A stretch of DNA of 64,000 nt from Loxodes magnus. Its lineage: Eukaryota > Ciliophora > Karyorelictea > Loxodida > Loxodidae. The notes below the pieces were generated by a model that was given only the letters and a program-made list of their open reading frames with translations, made no database searches and was not told the DNA's origin. This document shows, piece by piece, positions 45,725 to 61,129 of the stretch. The position numbers and the translations under genes were made by a program. Each line of letters begins with the position of its first letter. Positions within the stretch are counted from its first letter, which is position 1. The stretch is taken from positions 62,001 through 126,000 of the forward strand of contig CAMPDV010000505.1 in assembly GCA_946699065.1 (NCBI GenBank). Direction: 5' to 3'.

Positions 45725-47480
45725 TTTTTTTTGAGTGGGAAAGAATCTCTTTTTGAGGTTTAATACCTTTTATTTTTTTAAGTTATATAATAAATTAAAA
45801 ATAAATAAATAGATAGCGATGAATTATATTTCCACACAGTTTTCTGCAATCTACGATATCTTTATCGAAAACGAGAAATATCACTATTCCTACAATAATA
45901 ATATTAATAAAAGATAGAAAGTAATTATAAGTACGATTAGAAAACTTTAAAATTCAAAAAGAAATCTTAGAGTGGTTAAACAACTTAAATTATTATTGTT
46001 AAAAAATATACTATTTTAAGATTTCTTTCATTTGGATAATAGTATTGAAATTATTCATTTATTTATCTTAACTATCTTTATTATAGGAATAATTAAAATG
46101 AAAAATTGAGTTTTATATTTGAAAAACAAATTTAATTATGATTTTAACTTTATAATTATTATAATAATTACTAAGATAATTGCTTATTTATAATATTTTT
46201 ATAACTTAATAAAATATAACATCATCTTTAATATTTTATATATAAATTAAAGTTATAAATAAAAAATATTACATTCATAAATTTATAAAATGAGCTAATT
46301 AAGAAATTCTATGATAAATTAGGATATAACTTATGGGTATTTCTTTTTTCTCAAATCCTCTTTACATATTTAATTTTTTCTTATTATAACTAAACCTAGA
46401 CGCAAATTTAGGTAAAAATTATTTATTAACTTAAAATCAACATTTTATATGAAATAAGAATCAAAAACATAATTTTCTTATTTTTGGAAGTTCTTTCCAA
46501 TAAATTTTTATACCATATCTTATACCTTTTGAAAAATATTTTAAGTTATTTCATTTCTTACTAGAATAGTCAGAATACTTTAGTTCTAAAACGACTAATT
46601 AATAATATTTTAAAAATAGTTAAAAACTTAAAATTAGCAAAATAAAATCTAATTCTAATAAAATAAAAATTATTTCTTTTTTATAATAATTATTTGATAG
46701 TAAATTTGATATAAAGTTTACTAGTTTTATACTTTAAAAATGTTTTAGATTATTCAGTTTTACTATAAATATTAATTTTTATAGGTTATATTAAATATTA
46801 TCACAATAAAGTAATTGTAATATTTAAATTTAGAAAATACTGTTTATTTATTTTATAATAGCAATTTTCTTTTCTGCTTTAATACTATTTATATAAACTT
46901 TTATTTCCATAATATATTTATTAATATTAAATCAGATAAAATTTGCTATTTTATTTATTATGAATTAATAGTCCTTAATTCTCTTACCTCCAAAGTATAA
47001 ATAGCTTGCTCAAAAAATTACTTCTTTGTTGCTAAAAATGGTTAGTTAATCTAAAATTGTTAATATAAAATTTAGTAATATTAAATTGAATATAAATCAT
47101 ATAGCTAAAAATAAAATTTTGAAATACAGAGATCATAAATAAATAAATTTATTATTAGATTTAATAAAATAAACTTCTTTTACAAAATTAAGTTTCTAAT
47201 ATTTTTAACTATTTCTATTCTAATCATTATTACAAAACTTTAAATTATCTAAAAATTTTGCTTCTATATCTCACTCATTTTAAGTTAAATATATGATTAA
47301 AATATTTATAAAAATCAAGCAGTTATTTAAAAAATAACATTATTAAATATGTTATTAGACGCAGTTATGAAGTTACCTAGAAATAAGGAAATAATTAATT
47401 TTGCTATTAATTTTCTATTATAAAGTATTATATTGCTTAAAATAATTCAAATATAAAAAAATATGTAGATTTTCAGAAAA
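45725..47480. other. AT-rich stretch, no gene recognised
   Basis: No supported feature. Confidence 0.5.
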
Positions 47481-47499
47481 GATATTTTGCTGTCCAAAG

Positions 47500-48260
47500 A
47501 ATTTAAATCCTGTAACATAGTAGAACTATGAGGTGACTAAAAGCTGTAGAAAACGACTCATGATGTAATAACAACTACTTTGAAGGCGAAATCGAGAAAT
47601 AGACGAAGTTCGCCTTACATCAGGAGGTCTCAGAATTCAATCATTCATGAAGATCTAATTAAAGTGATATTGAACCTTGAAGAATAAATTATGAAATTCT
47701 GAAAGGAAAATATTAAGCTGATGGAGAAGATCTAACACATGCTTTATGATATGCTTGATTTGAGAATGACTATTTTAGAGAATTCGATTGATACCTTATG
47801 AACTTATTAGCGAGTAGTTTAGTCAGACAAACTCTCAAATATGAGAAAATTTAGAAACAGAACCAAAAAATTGAATCCGAATTTTTAAGCATAAAATAAG
47901 AATATTAAGCTAACAGTTTCTTTAGTGGAAGAAAATGGAAATTTACCAAATCGAAGTAAAATAAATTCAAACATAAAAAATTCCGAAAAATAAGAAAAAC
48001 TTTTACTATTACCTTAAGAAAGGACATATATTTAAGATTGTTGGAATTTTTAAAACTTTAAAAGCAAAATTGGAAGAAATTAAGGCAAATATAAGAAAAA
48101 TAATGTTGCAAACCGGATGGAGAAATATACAGAAGAAAATGATCTCAATAAATAAGGAGATTGATATTAGCAAGTTCTGGGTGTAGATGACAACAATTAT
48201 TAATACAAATGATATAGAGGCAGACTTAAATATTTTATTTAAGCGAAAGATGGTATCAGC
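47500..48260 (+). pseudogene. Gag/ORF1 relic with decayed zinc knuckle
   Basis: One frame reads DLIKVILNLEEQIMKFWKEN and IKLMEKIQHMLYDMLDLRMT, a coiled coil. Further on, near 47995-48040, another frame reads NFYYYLKKGHIFKIVG. This is a zinc-knuckle pattern x-Y-Y-x-L-K-K-G-H-x4 with the Cys positions replaced by Phe, Tyr and Val, each one base change from a Cys codon. Frame changes show decay. Confidence 0.48.
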
Positions 48261-48264
48261 TACT

Positions 48265-51200
48265 ATATAATTTTAAGAAATAATTAAATAAAATAATTCA
48301 AATATTGAGACAAATTATTTTATAAATTGATCTTAATATACTTAATTATCAATAAAAATTCAATTATTTGTAAAAATTTTGTTGAATTAAATTAGAATTT
48401 ATATAATAAGAATAAAAAATAAATATTTTATTATTATTTTATTAAATGAATTTATTAAAATAATTTGAATTTTTTTCTTTTTGAAATTTTTTTTGTTCTT
48501 TTATAGTTTAATTCTAAATTTTTTAAGCATCTTAAATAATTCAATTTTCTTGCAAAATTATTTTTTATTTCAGGAGAAACATTTATAGAAAATAAAAATT
48601 TCAGAAGATTAATTATTTTGAAAATTTAAGCATTTTTGCGTGATTGCAATGGGATGTATCATGAAAATTTTTCCTAAATTATTTTTTAAATACTCAATCG
48701 TGCTTCTTGATTTAAATCTAAAATAAACAACTTGATTGAGAATTTATTTACCTTTCGATGTGTTTCTAAAGTTAAAAAGTAAATTAAAGGATGGATAAAA
48801 GTGAAAGGCTTTTATTCCGATAAATGATAAGAAAATTAAATTAGAAATAATGGTTAAAAATCATGAAATACTGGAAACTTTATGTTATGCTAAGAAATAA
48901 TTTTTAATTCAATATTATTTAAAAAAAAGATTAAAAAGAACTAAAAAATTTTCAATAATCATAGAAATAAAAAATTATTATTATTTTAAAAATTTGTCTC
49001 TTAAGCTAAGCAATTTTAGTTTTAATAAAATTACATTATAGTAGAAATAAATAATTTCAGGAAATTAAAAAAAGTTGATAGCATTTCAATTTTTAATCAA
49101 AATTCTATTTATAACTATTTAATTTGGAAAATCCAAGTTAGAAAAAATATAAATTAAAAGTAAAATAATAATAGAAATAATAATATTTTTAGTAATAAAA
49201 ATAATTTGCGCGAAGAATAAAGTTTTTTATAAATAAATATTTTTTATTTATATTGTATAATAAAAATATAATTAGATGTATATAAAATAAAATAGATTTC
49301 AATTTTCGAATATTGATTTCTTGATTTAGCTTTATGAATTAAAGATAATTAATTATAAAATAAGATCTTTTAATAATGAGTAAATAAATAAAACTTAAAA
49401 TTTTTTCCCCTTTATAGATATCTACGAGACAATAAATTTTGCTTTTTCGCTTAATTATTTTCATTCTTCTTAATCGCCTCTAAAATGTTTTTCCAATTTA
49501 AGAAGTTAACAAGCCAACTAAATAGCTTTAAGCTTTATAAAAATTACCTAAAATTTTTATAATCTTAGTTTCTTCATTTACTTAACAAATATTTAAGTTA
49601 TTCTTGAATGCTTATTAACATAAAAATCATACTATATAAATAAAAAAATTAATTTCAATATAAATATTTCTCCATATGTAAAATGCTTCAATAATAAATA
49701 CAACTTTTCAGTGATTTTTATAAAATATTTTTATAACTGAGTATCCATTTCTTTCCCTTTAGATCTAGCAATGGAATAATCTTTAAAAATGTTTTTTTAC
49801 TATATATTTGTAATTTTTTCAAACTTAATTTTTAAATTTATTTTACTATTTAACAATATTTTTTAATTTCAATAGTTTTACAATCTGCTGGCACAAATTT
49901 TTTATAATAATAAAAAAACTATAAAAGTTTCAATATTTGAAATATTGAGACATAACTGCTAATTATTATTGGTAAATAATCATGCAAATTATGTTAAATT
50001 TAATATTTTCTACATTTTCAATCTTGGCTCTCTTTAACTCTCATATTGATAAGGACTTGATTATATCATTAATTCTTTTTATTTGTTTCTTTTAATAGAA
50101 TCTAATTCTTCTTCACTCTAGTCTTTAAATCTTTAGTCTTCTTCTAAATTATAGATGAAATATTTTAATATATTTATCTACTTTAATCATCTTATTTTTT
50201 GTAAACTATTGCTTAATATAGCTTTAGTCATATAAATTAATTTTATACAATCTTTTCAGTAATTATTTTGTGCTTATTAAAATTACTAAAAACTTCTCTA
50301 TAATATTACAATTTAAAGTGTGCTAAAATGTACCAAATTTCTATCTAAATAAACAAATTTGAATGAATTAAATTTTGATATATCGCTGATTCAGTTCATA
50401 TTAAAAGATATAAACATAAGTCCTTAGTTTATAGATTGGAATAGTTTCTTGAATTAGATATCAGTTGTATTTAATGTTTGCTATTAAAGGGAAAACATTT
50501 AGAGTATTTTCTATTTAATCAGCAAATCTTTTTGTTATTGACTTGACTGCATTAAAAACTTTTATAATTAAATAAATTTATCATATTAAATTTATCGTAT
50601 TTCTATACTTCCTATTAAATAATTTTATTTTTGCCTATTTTACTATTCAAAATTTACTTTTTAAAGTTTATAAAAAATTCAAACTTTTGCTTCCATATTT
50701 CTAAATTTAATACTAATAAAAAGATAAAAATAAATTCATTTTCATATAATGATTCAAATTTCATATCTTTGCTAATATTTTTCTTTTAAAGCAACTTATT
50801 TGTTAAAGAATTTCAAAATCCAACAACAAAAAATTATTATTTTCTATAAATGTTACTAGCAATTAGTAATACTAATCTTTACTATATATATTATTAATTT
50901 CCTAATTATTATTAAGTTAAATATTTAATCTTTGCAATTTTAAATTAGAAAAAAATTAATTGCTAATAAATAGCTTTTCTGATAAATATTGCTTAATAAT
51001 TATTTTTTAATTTAAGAAGAGTATGAATTTCTAGTATCAAAAAGCTTTTATTTAATATGATAATAGAATAATAAGACTGAAGTTCTTTTTCAAATTAAAG
51101 AATTTAGATTATATCTAAAAAAAAATTATTAAGCTTTTTTAAACCTTCATTTGAAAAAAGTGATGTATAATATATATTCTTTAATCAGACTCTCTAATAG

Positions 51201-52090
51201 TAATAAAAGAACATAATAAAAGATCGTATTAGTGATATTTAGTACTATCAAATATAATAAATTTGCAACCAAATAAAATTAAAGAATCCAATAAACTTTA
51301 AAGCCCGAAAAAATAACATTTTTATAGTAAATGAAACTAAACTTGAAAAGAATTGTTTTATTAGATTTTTCATAAAATAAATTATAATAAAATAATAAAT
51401 TTAATAAATAATATACATTTCATATTTAAATTAAATTAAAGCTAAGATAGGATTTTAATAAAGTAAATGGATTTGATATTAAAAAAATATTTAAATTATA
51501 TTATAGTAATCGTTAATTTAAAAATTTTACTAGATTGGTAGTATGCTTAAATGGGACAATCTTTTTTTAAGAAAGATACAAAAAATGAAGTAAAATAAAT
51601 AATATTGAAAAAAAATTTACTTAATAAAAAAAAATTTCGAAAATTTAAGGAATATTAATATTCTTAAGATATTGAAAGAATAATTTATATTAAAAACTAA
51701 TAAAAAAATTCAAATAAAATTATTTAAATTTTAGTTTTAGAAAAAAATTTAAATTTAGAAGAAAAATATATAGAAATATAAATAAATAAAATAATAATTT
51801 TTGTGTGATTTTTATTGATTAGCTATAATAATAAAAAATGATATAAAAGGCTAAATATTTTGAATATTGGAACATAATTGCATAATTGCTATAACTGATT
51901 AGTTATTAATATAAAATAAATATTCTTTTTAAAAAAGCTAATAATGCAGATTTATAAAAATAAAAAAAATAAAGTAAAATTATCAAGTAGTTAGTATATA
52001 TAAAATTATAATTATTTCATCTTCTGAAGATTATTATAATAAAATTATTTTATATTAAAAATTAATAAATATAAATTTATGATGCTACCT
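48265..52090. other. AT-rich stretch, possible weak coding traces on the minus strand
   Basis: Mostly very AT-rich. On the minus strand, 49560-49410 (LEKHFRGDQEE-W-KQLSEKAK) and 50160-50000 (NMRVKESQD-W-KCRKY) have protein-like composition and may be remnants of one gene, but the sequence between them is not convincing. Confidence 0.35.
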
Positions 52091-52094
52091 TCAA

Positions 52095-52788
52095 TAGGAT
52101 TAACTACTGTTAATTAAAAAAGTTTTCAGATCAGTCCCATATTTCCTTCTAGTTTAATGCTGTAATTTTGTTTATCTTCAAATTCTTCTTACAATATTTC
52201 CATAATTTCTTTCTTTGGTTAAGTTTTAATATATTTCCATCATAAATCTTCTTTTTATAGTTAAATTCTTTTACTAATTTGGATTTTCCTATAATTGCTT
52301 TGTATATTTAATATCATCGTTCTATGTTTTTTTTATTATTTATACTTCTTAATTATTATTCTATATTATTTTGAAATTAAAAGATCAATTCCTTGCTTAA
52401 TTTTCCCTTTAAATCCATGTAAGCTCATTTGAATCTTTCTTGTAGTCCTTCCCTCTGATTCTTCGACCCAGTGAAGAATTTTACTTAGATATCCCTTTCT
52501 TTTTTGATCGATATTTCTTTTATGAAGTCATTTATTATTATATCAATTTATTCTTTTTAGTTATATTTTAATATACCCATTTAAATTTTAATTTTAATTT
52601 AAGACTTACATTTCTTCTTCTTAATCTTGTTTGTTCTCCACCTCAATCTAAGCTTGCTTGCTAAAATGCATATTTCATCTGATTTCCAGTAGCATCATGC
52701 TTACTTGCACTTCCTTTGATCTTTTTTTATCTCTAATGATGCTTCTTTCCTTCATCATTACTACATATTATGTTCCGATTGGTTACAT
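52095..52788 (-). CDS. Unknown basic protein, about 230 residues
   Basis: On the minus strand an ATG at 52788 opens a single frame through about 52100. It contains MMKERSIIRDKKRSKEVQVS, NLNGYIKIQLKRIN-W-YNNK-W-LHK, GYLSKILHWVEESEGRTTRK and IQMSLHGFKGKIKQGIDLL, and later EILQEEFEDKQNYSIKLEGN. In-frame TGAs fall at sites where Trp fits. The part around LHWVEESEGRTTRKIQ is the most protein-like. I do not recognise a family. The stop is ambiguous: a TGA near 52120 (GLI-TGA-KLF) or further on. No frameshift is needed, which is unusual in this window. Confidence 0.42.
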
Positions 52789-52799
52789 TATACATTTCT

Positions 52800-54290
52800 T
52801 ATCTGCTGGGTGATTTAGTAAAAGGTTATAAATTTAAATAATGTAAGTAAAAATTTGAATTAACTGATAGTATATTAATTTATAGATTGAAATAAGTTTA
52901 ATTAATTCTTATTTTTCTAATTATCATTATTTTGATTTTATCCTAAAGCTTTATCTTAATAATTTTTAATTTTTATCTGTTTTATGTATTATTATATAAT
53001 ATGAAAAAAGTAAATTTATTACTAAATTTAAATATTTTTCTTCTGTATATAAAGCTATTAAAACTAAAATAAATCTAAATGAATATATAAATAGATTTAT
53101 CTAAAAATCAATAGAAACATGATAAAATAATATTCTTTTTATATTTAGTTTCTTCTAAATTATGCTATAAAGTAAAAATAGATAAGTTACAACAATTATA
53201 AGAAAACATTATTTCTGATAATAAAAATACTAAAATTTATTAATTATTTATGAAAATATTTTATTAGAATATAAATATTATCAAATAATAGATAAACTAG
53301 CTTATATATTAGAAAAATATATATCTTATAAATGTAAAATCAAATTACTTTAAATATTAAAATAATTTCATTTTTTAACTCAAAATTGTAATTTATTTTA
53401 CTTTTTACTTTTAAAGAATTTTATTTTATATTTTATGATTATTAGTGTAAGTTTTTTTTACTGAAGATTACCAACAATAACAAATATATTTTAGGAAAAA
53501 AACTTGAATTTTAAGATATTTTGAAAATATGAATATCTGTAAATTTTATTAATAATTATAATTAAAATAAAAGTAAATCTTAGTTATCGAAAGTTAGTTT
53601 TATGTGATTAAATATTAATATCTTAAATAATTTTTACAATTTGATAGTTATTTGTAATTGCTTTAATAGTAGGATGCTAAATTATTTTAATAATATAAAC
53701 TTTTTATGATTTATCATTTTTAAATTAAATTAGTGATTTAATTTTATACGTTTAGTATTAGAAATAAATTGTAGTAACATAATTTGGAATATTAAAATAA
53801 TAATATTAAATTAAATGAACAAAAATAAGATAATTAATAAGAATTATATAAGTAATAAATAATAAATTTTGCTATAAGAATAGATAGCTTTTTTAAATCT
53901 ATCTACTAAAAAATATATATAACTTTAATTTTTAAATAAAGATAATATTATAAAAATTATCAATTAGTTTTAAACTAAGATGTGAATAAAAAAATGGGTA
54001 TAATAATAATTAATAAATTATATTAAAATTATAAGAACTGAAAAAACAAAAGAATTTCCTATTAAAGATGTTATTATTATTTGATTTTAAAATTAATATA
54101 TTTATTCTTTTATAAAATTGATAAAGAGAATATCTTAAATTATAAAACTAAATAAAAATTTATAAAGTTAGATTAAACTTCATATATAGTATAAAAGCAA
54201 TACAAATCTTATCTAAAATTTAGAATAATTATTATTAAAAGTTAAATAAAATACATTAAATTTACATTATAAGATAGTTATTAAGTGAGT
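52800..54290. other. AT-rich stretch, no gene recognised
   Basis: No supported feature up to the start of duplication copy B. Confidence 0.5.
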
Positions 54291-54339
54291 ATATCACTAA
54301 ATTATATATAATATCTAAGAAATAACTGATTTCTGTAGC

Positions 54340-55020
54340 AAAACCTAATAAATCTTAGCAGAACGTGGTCATTTACCTCCTTTAGAAAAGAAATAATAAT
54401 TAACAAATGCTATCAGGGAACTTAATTAACGAACTAATTTGAAAAAACTCTATGGGAAATTAAAAATCAGAAAACTCAACTTTACGATAGGATTAAGCTC
54501 TAAACTTATTCCTGTAGCAAATTTAAGGAAGAATATTAAAGATAGAATAGATCATAGAGGAAATTTTAAATCTTTTAAGTTTTTGGCCAGAACATATCTA
54601 ATAATTAAATGATCCAATGGATATTAAAAAAACTCCAATATAAGAGATTCTCTATTGGAGAGTAGTGATATGTTGGTATTGCTAGTGAGCAGGAAGTAAA
54701 GTAAAAAGTTGCTACTAATTTAAATAAAAAGAACATAGAATAATAGAGAATTAATGGTAAGATACATTTAAAAAATACTGCAAAAGTGAAGAATTACTTT
54801 ATAGAAAAAAATATTCCAGCTAAACAAAGAAGCTTCTTATATCTGGTAAATTAGTTCAATAGAAAACGATTGGGATTCGATCTATAGGAAAAAATCAAGA
54901 AAATTAATCTTAAAATCTTCAAGATTCATGACAGTGAAGATTCAAGCAAGTTTTAGGTGAATATTTTATTTAGTATTAAGCTTTTTGATTTTTGGCAAAC
55001 TCAATAAAGGTGAATCCTCA
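54340..55020 (+). pseudogene. Family X ORF, copy B
   Basis: Same element as 22560-23260. Here one frame stays open through GEQ-W-YVGIASEQEVKQK, IEKNIPAKQRSFLYLVNQFN and INLKIFKIHDSEDSSKFQ. The frame that aligns with the 40.9-kb relative (DMLVLLVSRKQSKK) is a different one, so which is original is uncertain. The 3' terminus has diverged (AATAAAGGTGAATCCTCA). Confidence 0.48.
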
Positions 55021-55029
55021 TTAATCTAA

Positions 55030-58000
55030 TATCTATCTATGATTGATGGAAATTTAATTAATTTTCCAGCAAAGTGAAATACAAAATTAAAGAATAAATA
55101 TAAAAATTTATAAATAAAATTAATATAAAAATATTAAACCATTATACAAAAATAACTATTTCTTAAAAAAATAATCTCTTATTTCATTTTATTTCATTCA
55201 TTTTAAAGTAGTATAGAATAGAAAAAATAATAAGCTATAAAATTTTATTAAAATAAAGTAAAATGTTTTTTAGTTTTAGATTGAAGCTTTCTTGGTCTTC
55301 CAAAACGCTTTTGTATATCTTATAAAATATTTAAAATCAAAAATTCTATCTTTTATTAAAATTTATTAGAACAACATTATGTTCCATTATATTAACTTCA
55401 TTTTACCTAAATTCAAAAATTATTTTTTATTATGATTGTTTGCTTTAATTTGAATTTAACCTTGATAATTCGATAGCTATTTGACATAATCCTTTCCCTT
55501 ATAATAAAAAAAGTAATATTTCTTTCGTATCTATAGCAAAATATAATAATTCTAATTATTTCCTATAAAAATTAAGATAGAATAATTCTAAAATTTAATT
55601 CTTTTAAATTTATAGATTTTTTGCAGAAAAAAGTTACATCTTTAAAATGAAAAACAGTACTATTTGTGTTGCTTCAATAATATTTATTTAAATTATATTA
55701 GCTTAATAATGGCAGAATAATAAATTTTCCCAATAAAATTTTAACTAATCTTAGATTTTATAAAATATTAATTTTTTTAAAGAAAATAAAGAATAAATTT
55801 TTTTAATATAATTTTTGACAATTAGAATCCCTTTTAAATGATAAATATCTATAAAGAGAATAAAATTTTTATTTATTGATAAATATAATTAGCATTCAAT
55901 ATACTAAGTAAATTTATTTAATTTAAAATAAAATGTTTATAAATATAAATTATTATAATTACTTAAATATATTTAAAAACAATTTCTTTTTAATTTTCTA
56001 CTTTATGTAACTATTTAATTTTAGATAGCAATATATAATAATTAAATTCATCTTTTAAACTAACTGCTTTTATTTACACTTCATTAATTTTAATTAGATT
56101 TAAGCAAATCTTTTCTAGAAATTTTCCATCTATCATAACTTCCCTAATATTTCTTAATTTCTAACTAATTTCTAAAGTGCAACTAATAATCTCATCAAAT
56201 TGTTTTTATTTTAGGAGCAATATTTTCTTAAAGTTATTCATTATTATTTTATCAATTATCGATTTAAAAATGTTAAATTTAAGTTTGAAAAAGTAGTAGA
56301 TTATGATAGTAAAGAAATATAAATTTTATTTATAAGTAATTAAGAAAATTATTTAAGTATACTAATAAATGATATAACTTCTATTTTAGACTAAAATAAT
56401 CCCTATTATCTGTAATTACTTCTTATTTTTACAATAATTTGTTACAAAATATAATAAACATTTTCATATTCCATAGTTATTGAATAATTCAGAGTAATTA
56501 ATGAAAAATTATAGTAATTATACAAAATAATTTCAATAATATGCTAGTTTCTAAACTGATAAGAGAAATGTTTTTTATGAGTTACTTATGATTAGTTTTT
56601 ACATTTATAGTTTGAACTTCAAGCAATTCCAACCTTGAAGATCTAAAATTTATTCAGATTTTTATTGATTTTCACTTTAAAAATTGGAAAAAAACAACCA
56701 TAGAGTTTTTCTTTCACGTAAAAATCATAGCAACTTCAATTTTTTCATAAAGCGAAAAGGTCTTTTTAATATCTTAGCTGTATAATTCCTTTTTAATTGA
56801 TATATTATAAGTAAGTAATAAATAATAATATAGAATAGATTTAAGAAGAATAGTATCTAATGCTTAATAAATATTATACTAATTATTTAATTAATAAAAC
56901 TACTTATTATTTTAAGCTTTTAAACACTAATTTATTTTAAAATTTATTAATATAAGAAAATATTCTAATTATAGTTATTTTAATAAAATGATGCTTTTTG
57001 GTATTATATAAACTTTTGTATGATATTCGAAATAGTATAAGTTAAATAACTAATAAAAGGTAATTAAATTTAATTATCTTCTTTAAAATTATACATAAAA
57101 ATGAAAAAGATGCTAGGTAAAGATAAACAAACATGTTATAAACAGTTTTTAAAGCATAAAGAATAAAATATAGTATAAAAGATTTATTCTGAGGTTATTT
57201 TGTAATTATAGAATAGAAATATATAACCTATTTTTAATAATTATGAAAAAATTATATATAAGATAAAAATCTCTAAATAATTAGAGCTGCAATTATCTAT
57301 AAATTTAATAAATAAAATATATCTTTAGATAAAAAATAAAAAATAAATTATCTAAAATTTTATACATTCTTAAGCATTCATATAAATAATACTAGCCAAA
57401 AATTTAAATAGAAACTCTTAAAAAGAAAATTAAAATAGCATAAAAGTAAGCTATCTTCACTCAGGAAATTATTAAAAAAATAAAAATTGAAAAGTTATAT
57501 AAATTACACTATACTAGTAAATAAAAGTATAAATATTAATAAATATAAGATTATTAAAATATTATTTTAATCATAATTATTACTAATTTAATTATTTTTA
57601 AATTTTATTTAATTAGATTTAATTTAGTTGCAAAATATAGTATTAAATATAACCTTTATTCATTTTAATAAAGTTAAATTTTTTCTAATTTTTTAATTAT
57701 CATAATGTATTTTTAGGATAAAAACAACAGTCATAAATAACGTTAACACATAAAAAAAAACTAGTCAAAATTTAGTTTTTACATTTTATATAAATAAAGG
57801 AAAAATTAAAATAATGTAAGAATATATAGTAGAATCTTAATTTAAGAGAATATAAAATAATATATTAAAATTAACTCCAAAGAAATAAATCTCTTCTGCA
57901 AAAACTTATTAAATATTAAATGATGTTGTACAAGATATTTTCTTCTTTTAATGAAGAGATAAAAATTAACAAATACTATTAGTAATCTTTTTTAACAATT

Positions 58001-61000
58001 TTTTAATTTCATCAACACTTCAGATTACTTAAAATCGGAAAATAAATTTTTAAAATAGAAGTTAGCCCTAAACCCGTCCATAGAGGAAAAGAATCTGCCA
58101 AATAAGATGAGTAATGAAGCTTCTTAATTAAAAGACTTTAAGACAGGTATTAAAAAGCAAAAAATTTAGTGATGATGTAAGTTGAACAACCAGATTAACT
58201 GAAAAAGAAAAAAAATCAGGAGATCAAAGAAGAAATTCTATGAATGCCACTCTCAGAAGCATCTGCTTAGATATTGTACTTAATTTGAAAAGAAGAAAGA
58301 CTCTAAATGAGCTAAATAGACTTTTGATTATATCAAAGGAATCTATAATAATAAGAAACTGAGCTAAAGTGTTATTAATCCTTTTACAAAGACTAAGATG
58401 AGCTTAGATTAATTAGAGAATAGGGCATCTTTTAATGATTGATGATTAGAGATTTACTTTTCTAATTTAATTTTGATTTTTTCAAAGAATTCGAAATTTA
58501 AATCAATTCTAAATGAAATTGTTTATTTTATATTTAGGACAAGAAGCACAACTGAGTAATTAAAAAATTAATTTAAATTTAATTTGCTTGATGTATCTAA
58601 TTTAAATCACGTAACTATGCTGTAATAATCAAAATATTAAATTTCTATATTTGGTCCTTTCGAATAATTGTTTTTTTATTATTTTCAAAAATAAAATAAT
58701 TAATTTTGGAAACCAAATTATTTAATATTACTTAAAGTTTTTAATTTAAATATTACATAAATAGCACAATTAAAAAAACGCTAATAAAAAGCGTTTTTTT
58801 TTTTGTAATTATAAAGTGAAGATAACATTTATTTTCGATTCCGATAATAAAAATTCTAATTTGAGTGAGAAAAAACTTTTTGTCATAAGGTAAATTTTTT
58901 GAGAAAATCTAGTAGATTAAGATAAATTCTAAAATAATTTGATTCGATATTTAAATTATTTAAAATATTATAACATTTGAAGATTATAAATTAATATAAA
59001 AATTAATTAATTCATAACTATTAGCTATAACTGCAGACTTGAATATAAGTCGAAGATCAGATAATTATGATAATGTGATATTTAAATATCGGTTTGATTT
59101 ATATAAATATTGAATCACAAATTTAACTTAAAATGAGTGATAAAAAATTGAAGTTAATATAAACTGCTGTTATAATGATAAAGGTAAGAGTAATTTAAAA
59201 TTATTAATTATTTGATTAAAAATTAAATTTTTGAAATAAGTTTTATATATTAAGTTAAATAATAAATTTGTTTGCACTCAGTATTTTTGGATTTTTATCT
59301 TTAACTTAGTATGGAAAATTTTAATCATTTTCACAAAAATACAATTAATATTCAGTTAAAAATTAAAAGTTTTTATTTTATCATTTATATTATTGCAAAT
59401 ACTTCAGTTTTAAAAAAAATTGTAGCAAAAGATCTATTTTTTTGGATTATAAAGAGTAAAAATTAATTATTAATAGTAAATAAAATAAAAAATTTATTGA
59501 TTTTATGTTTATAAATATTTTAGAAAAATAAAAGTCTTCAAAATAGAAATAAAGATGCAAAATAGTAAGTTTTTTATAAATAAAATAAATAGTAACTTCT
59601 AAATTTAAATATAAAAATTATTAATTCAGAGATAGTTTTTGAATAGTAACTTATTAGAATTAATATAAATAATAGATATTAAAAATATAATAACATATTA
59701 TTTTAAATAAATATATATCAAATAAATAGTAAGTAAGTTTTATATAAAGTCTATTATTATGCTAATTTTGGTAAAAAAGCTAACTTTTTATTTCATTTTT
59801 ATAGATTTAATTTTATTAGTTTTATGTGTTTATGTAATTTTAAAATATATATTAATTAACAGTTTTAGAACTATAATACTCTGATCAATCTAGCAAGAAA
59901 TGAAATAAATATGATAGTAAATTTTTTCTGATAAGGTTTAAGATATGATTAAAAAATTAATTAAAAGAATCATTAATAGGTATATTTTCAAGACTCATAA
60001 TTTAAATGGTTTAACTAATACCAGGATTTCTTTTTTGTACTTATAAAGTTTTCTAATCATACTTATAATTATTTTCTATCTTCATTATTAATATTATTAT
60101 TATTAAAGGAGTAATTTTTCCCATTTTCGATAAAGGTACAGTGGATTCCAAAACCATATGCAAATATATCTCATAGCAATCTATTTATTTATTTTAAACT
60201 TATTATATAACTTTAAATATATTTAATTTAAATCATTTTTATTAGATACTTACTTTTGAGTTCTTAGCAAACTATCAACCATTATTACTCTCTTTTCTTG
60301 ATAAAATTACTTAATTTTTAATTTTTAAAGCCCTGAAATTATTCTTATAAATATAGATATAAATATAAATTAATATTATACTTCCTATATCTAGCTTAAA
60401 TTAAATCAAATTGCATAACTTTAACCTTAATCTAAAAGTCTAGAAATACATCTCTTCCATGTAAAAGGACAAGTAAACCTTTGAACCCATTATCTTCCTC
60501 TTGTATATTTCATTTGGCATTATTTGAGATTTAATTATTTCTCTTCATGTTTTATCTGATTCCATTCTTATTAACTTCTTCTATAATTTTATTGTTTATA
60601 AATCTTAAAAATCCTCTTTATAGGAGGTAATAAAATGAAAAATAAAGAAGATTTCTCTTAACATTAAAGATAATCTAACTTTGAAATTTGAGAAACGAAA
60701 TTCTATAGTTTATAAGTAACTCACTTATTGGTTGTTGATTTATTGAAAAAGGGAAAGAAATTATTGTGTTACTTTAACAAAGCTAAAAATGAATTATTTC
60801 TTATTTCTTGCATCATTTACTATTTCATTTAAATTTCATTTATTTTTATATCTTACGGATCTTATTTAATTGAAATTAAAAGTTAAAATATTACAAAGCT
60901 TTATTATAAGCACGTCTTTTTTCCTTTTTTAATCAGGTTTATAGTTTTAATAATCATATAAATTTATAAAAAATGCTATAACTTAATATTATAATATTTT

Positions 61001-61120
61001 ATAATATATTGATTCTATTTAAGTTTAATATTATATCATAAAAATTTATAACATATAACATAATTTATTAAAGTTATTTCACCTTTTTTTGGTTAATCAC
61101 AAAATTAGAGTTTGTATAAG
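55030..61120. other. Interior of duplication copy B, AT-rich, no gene recognised
   Basis: Collinear with 23270-29330. No supported gene; the hairpin at 58772-58803 is conserved. Confidence 0.45.
58772..58803. other. Short hairpin with oligo-T tail, copy B
   Basis: Same 10-bp stem (AAAAAACGCT/AGCGTTTTTT) as 27010-27038, with a loop that differs at two bases. Confidence 0.4.
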
Positions 61121-61129
61121 TTTTTTCTT

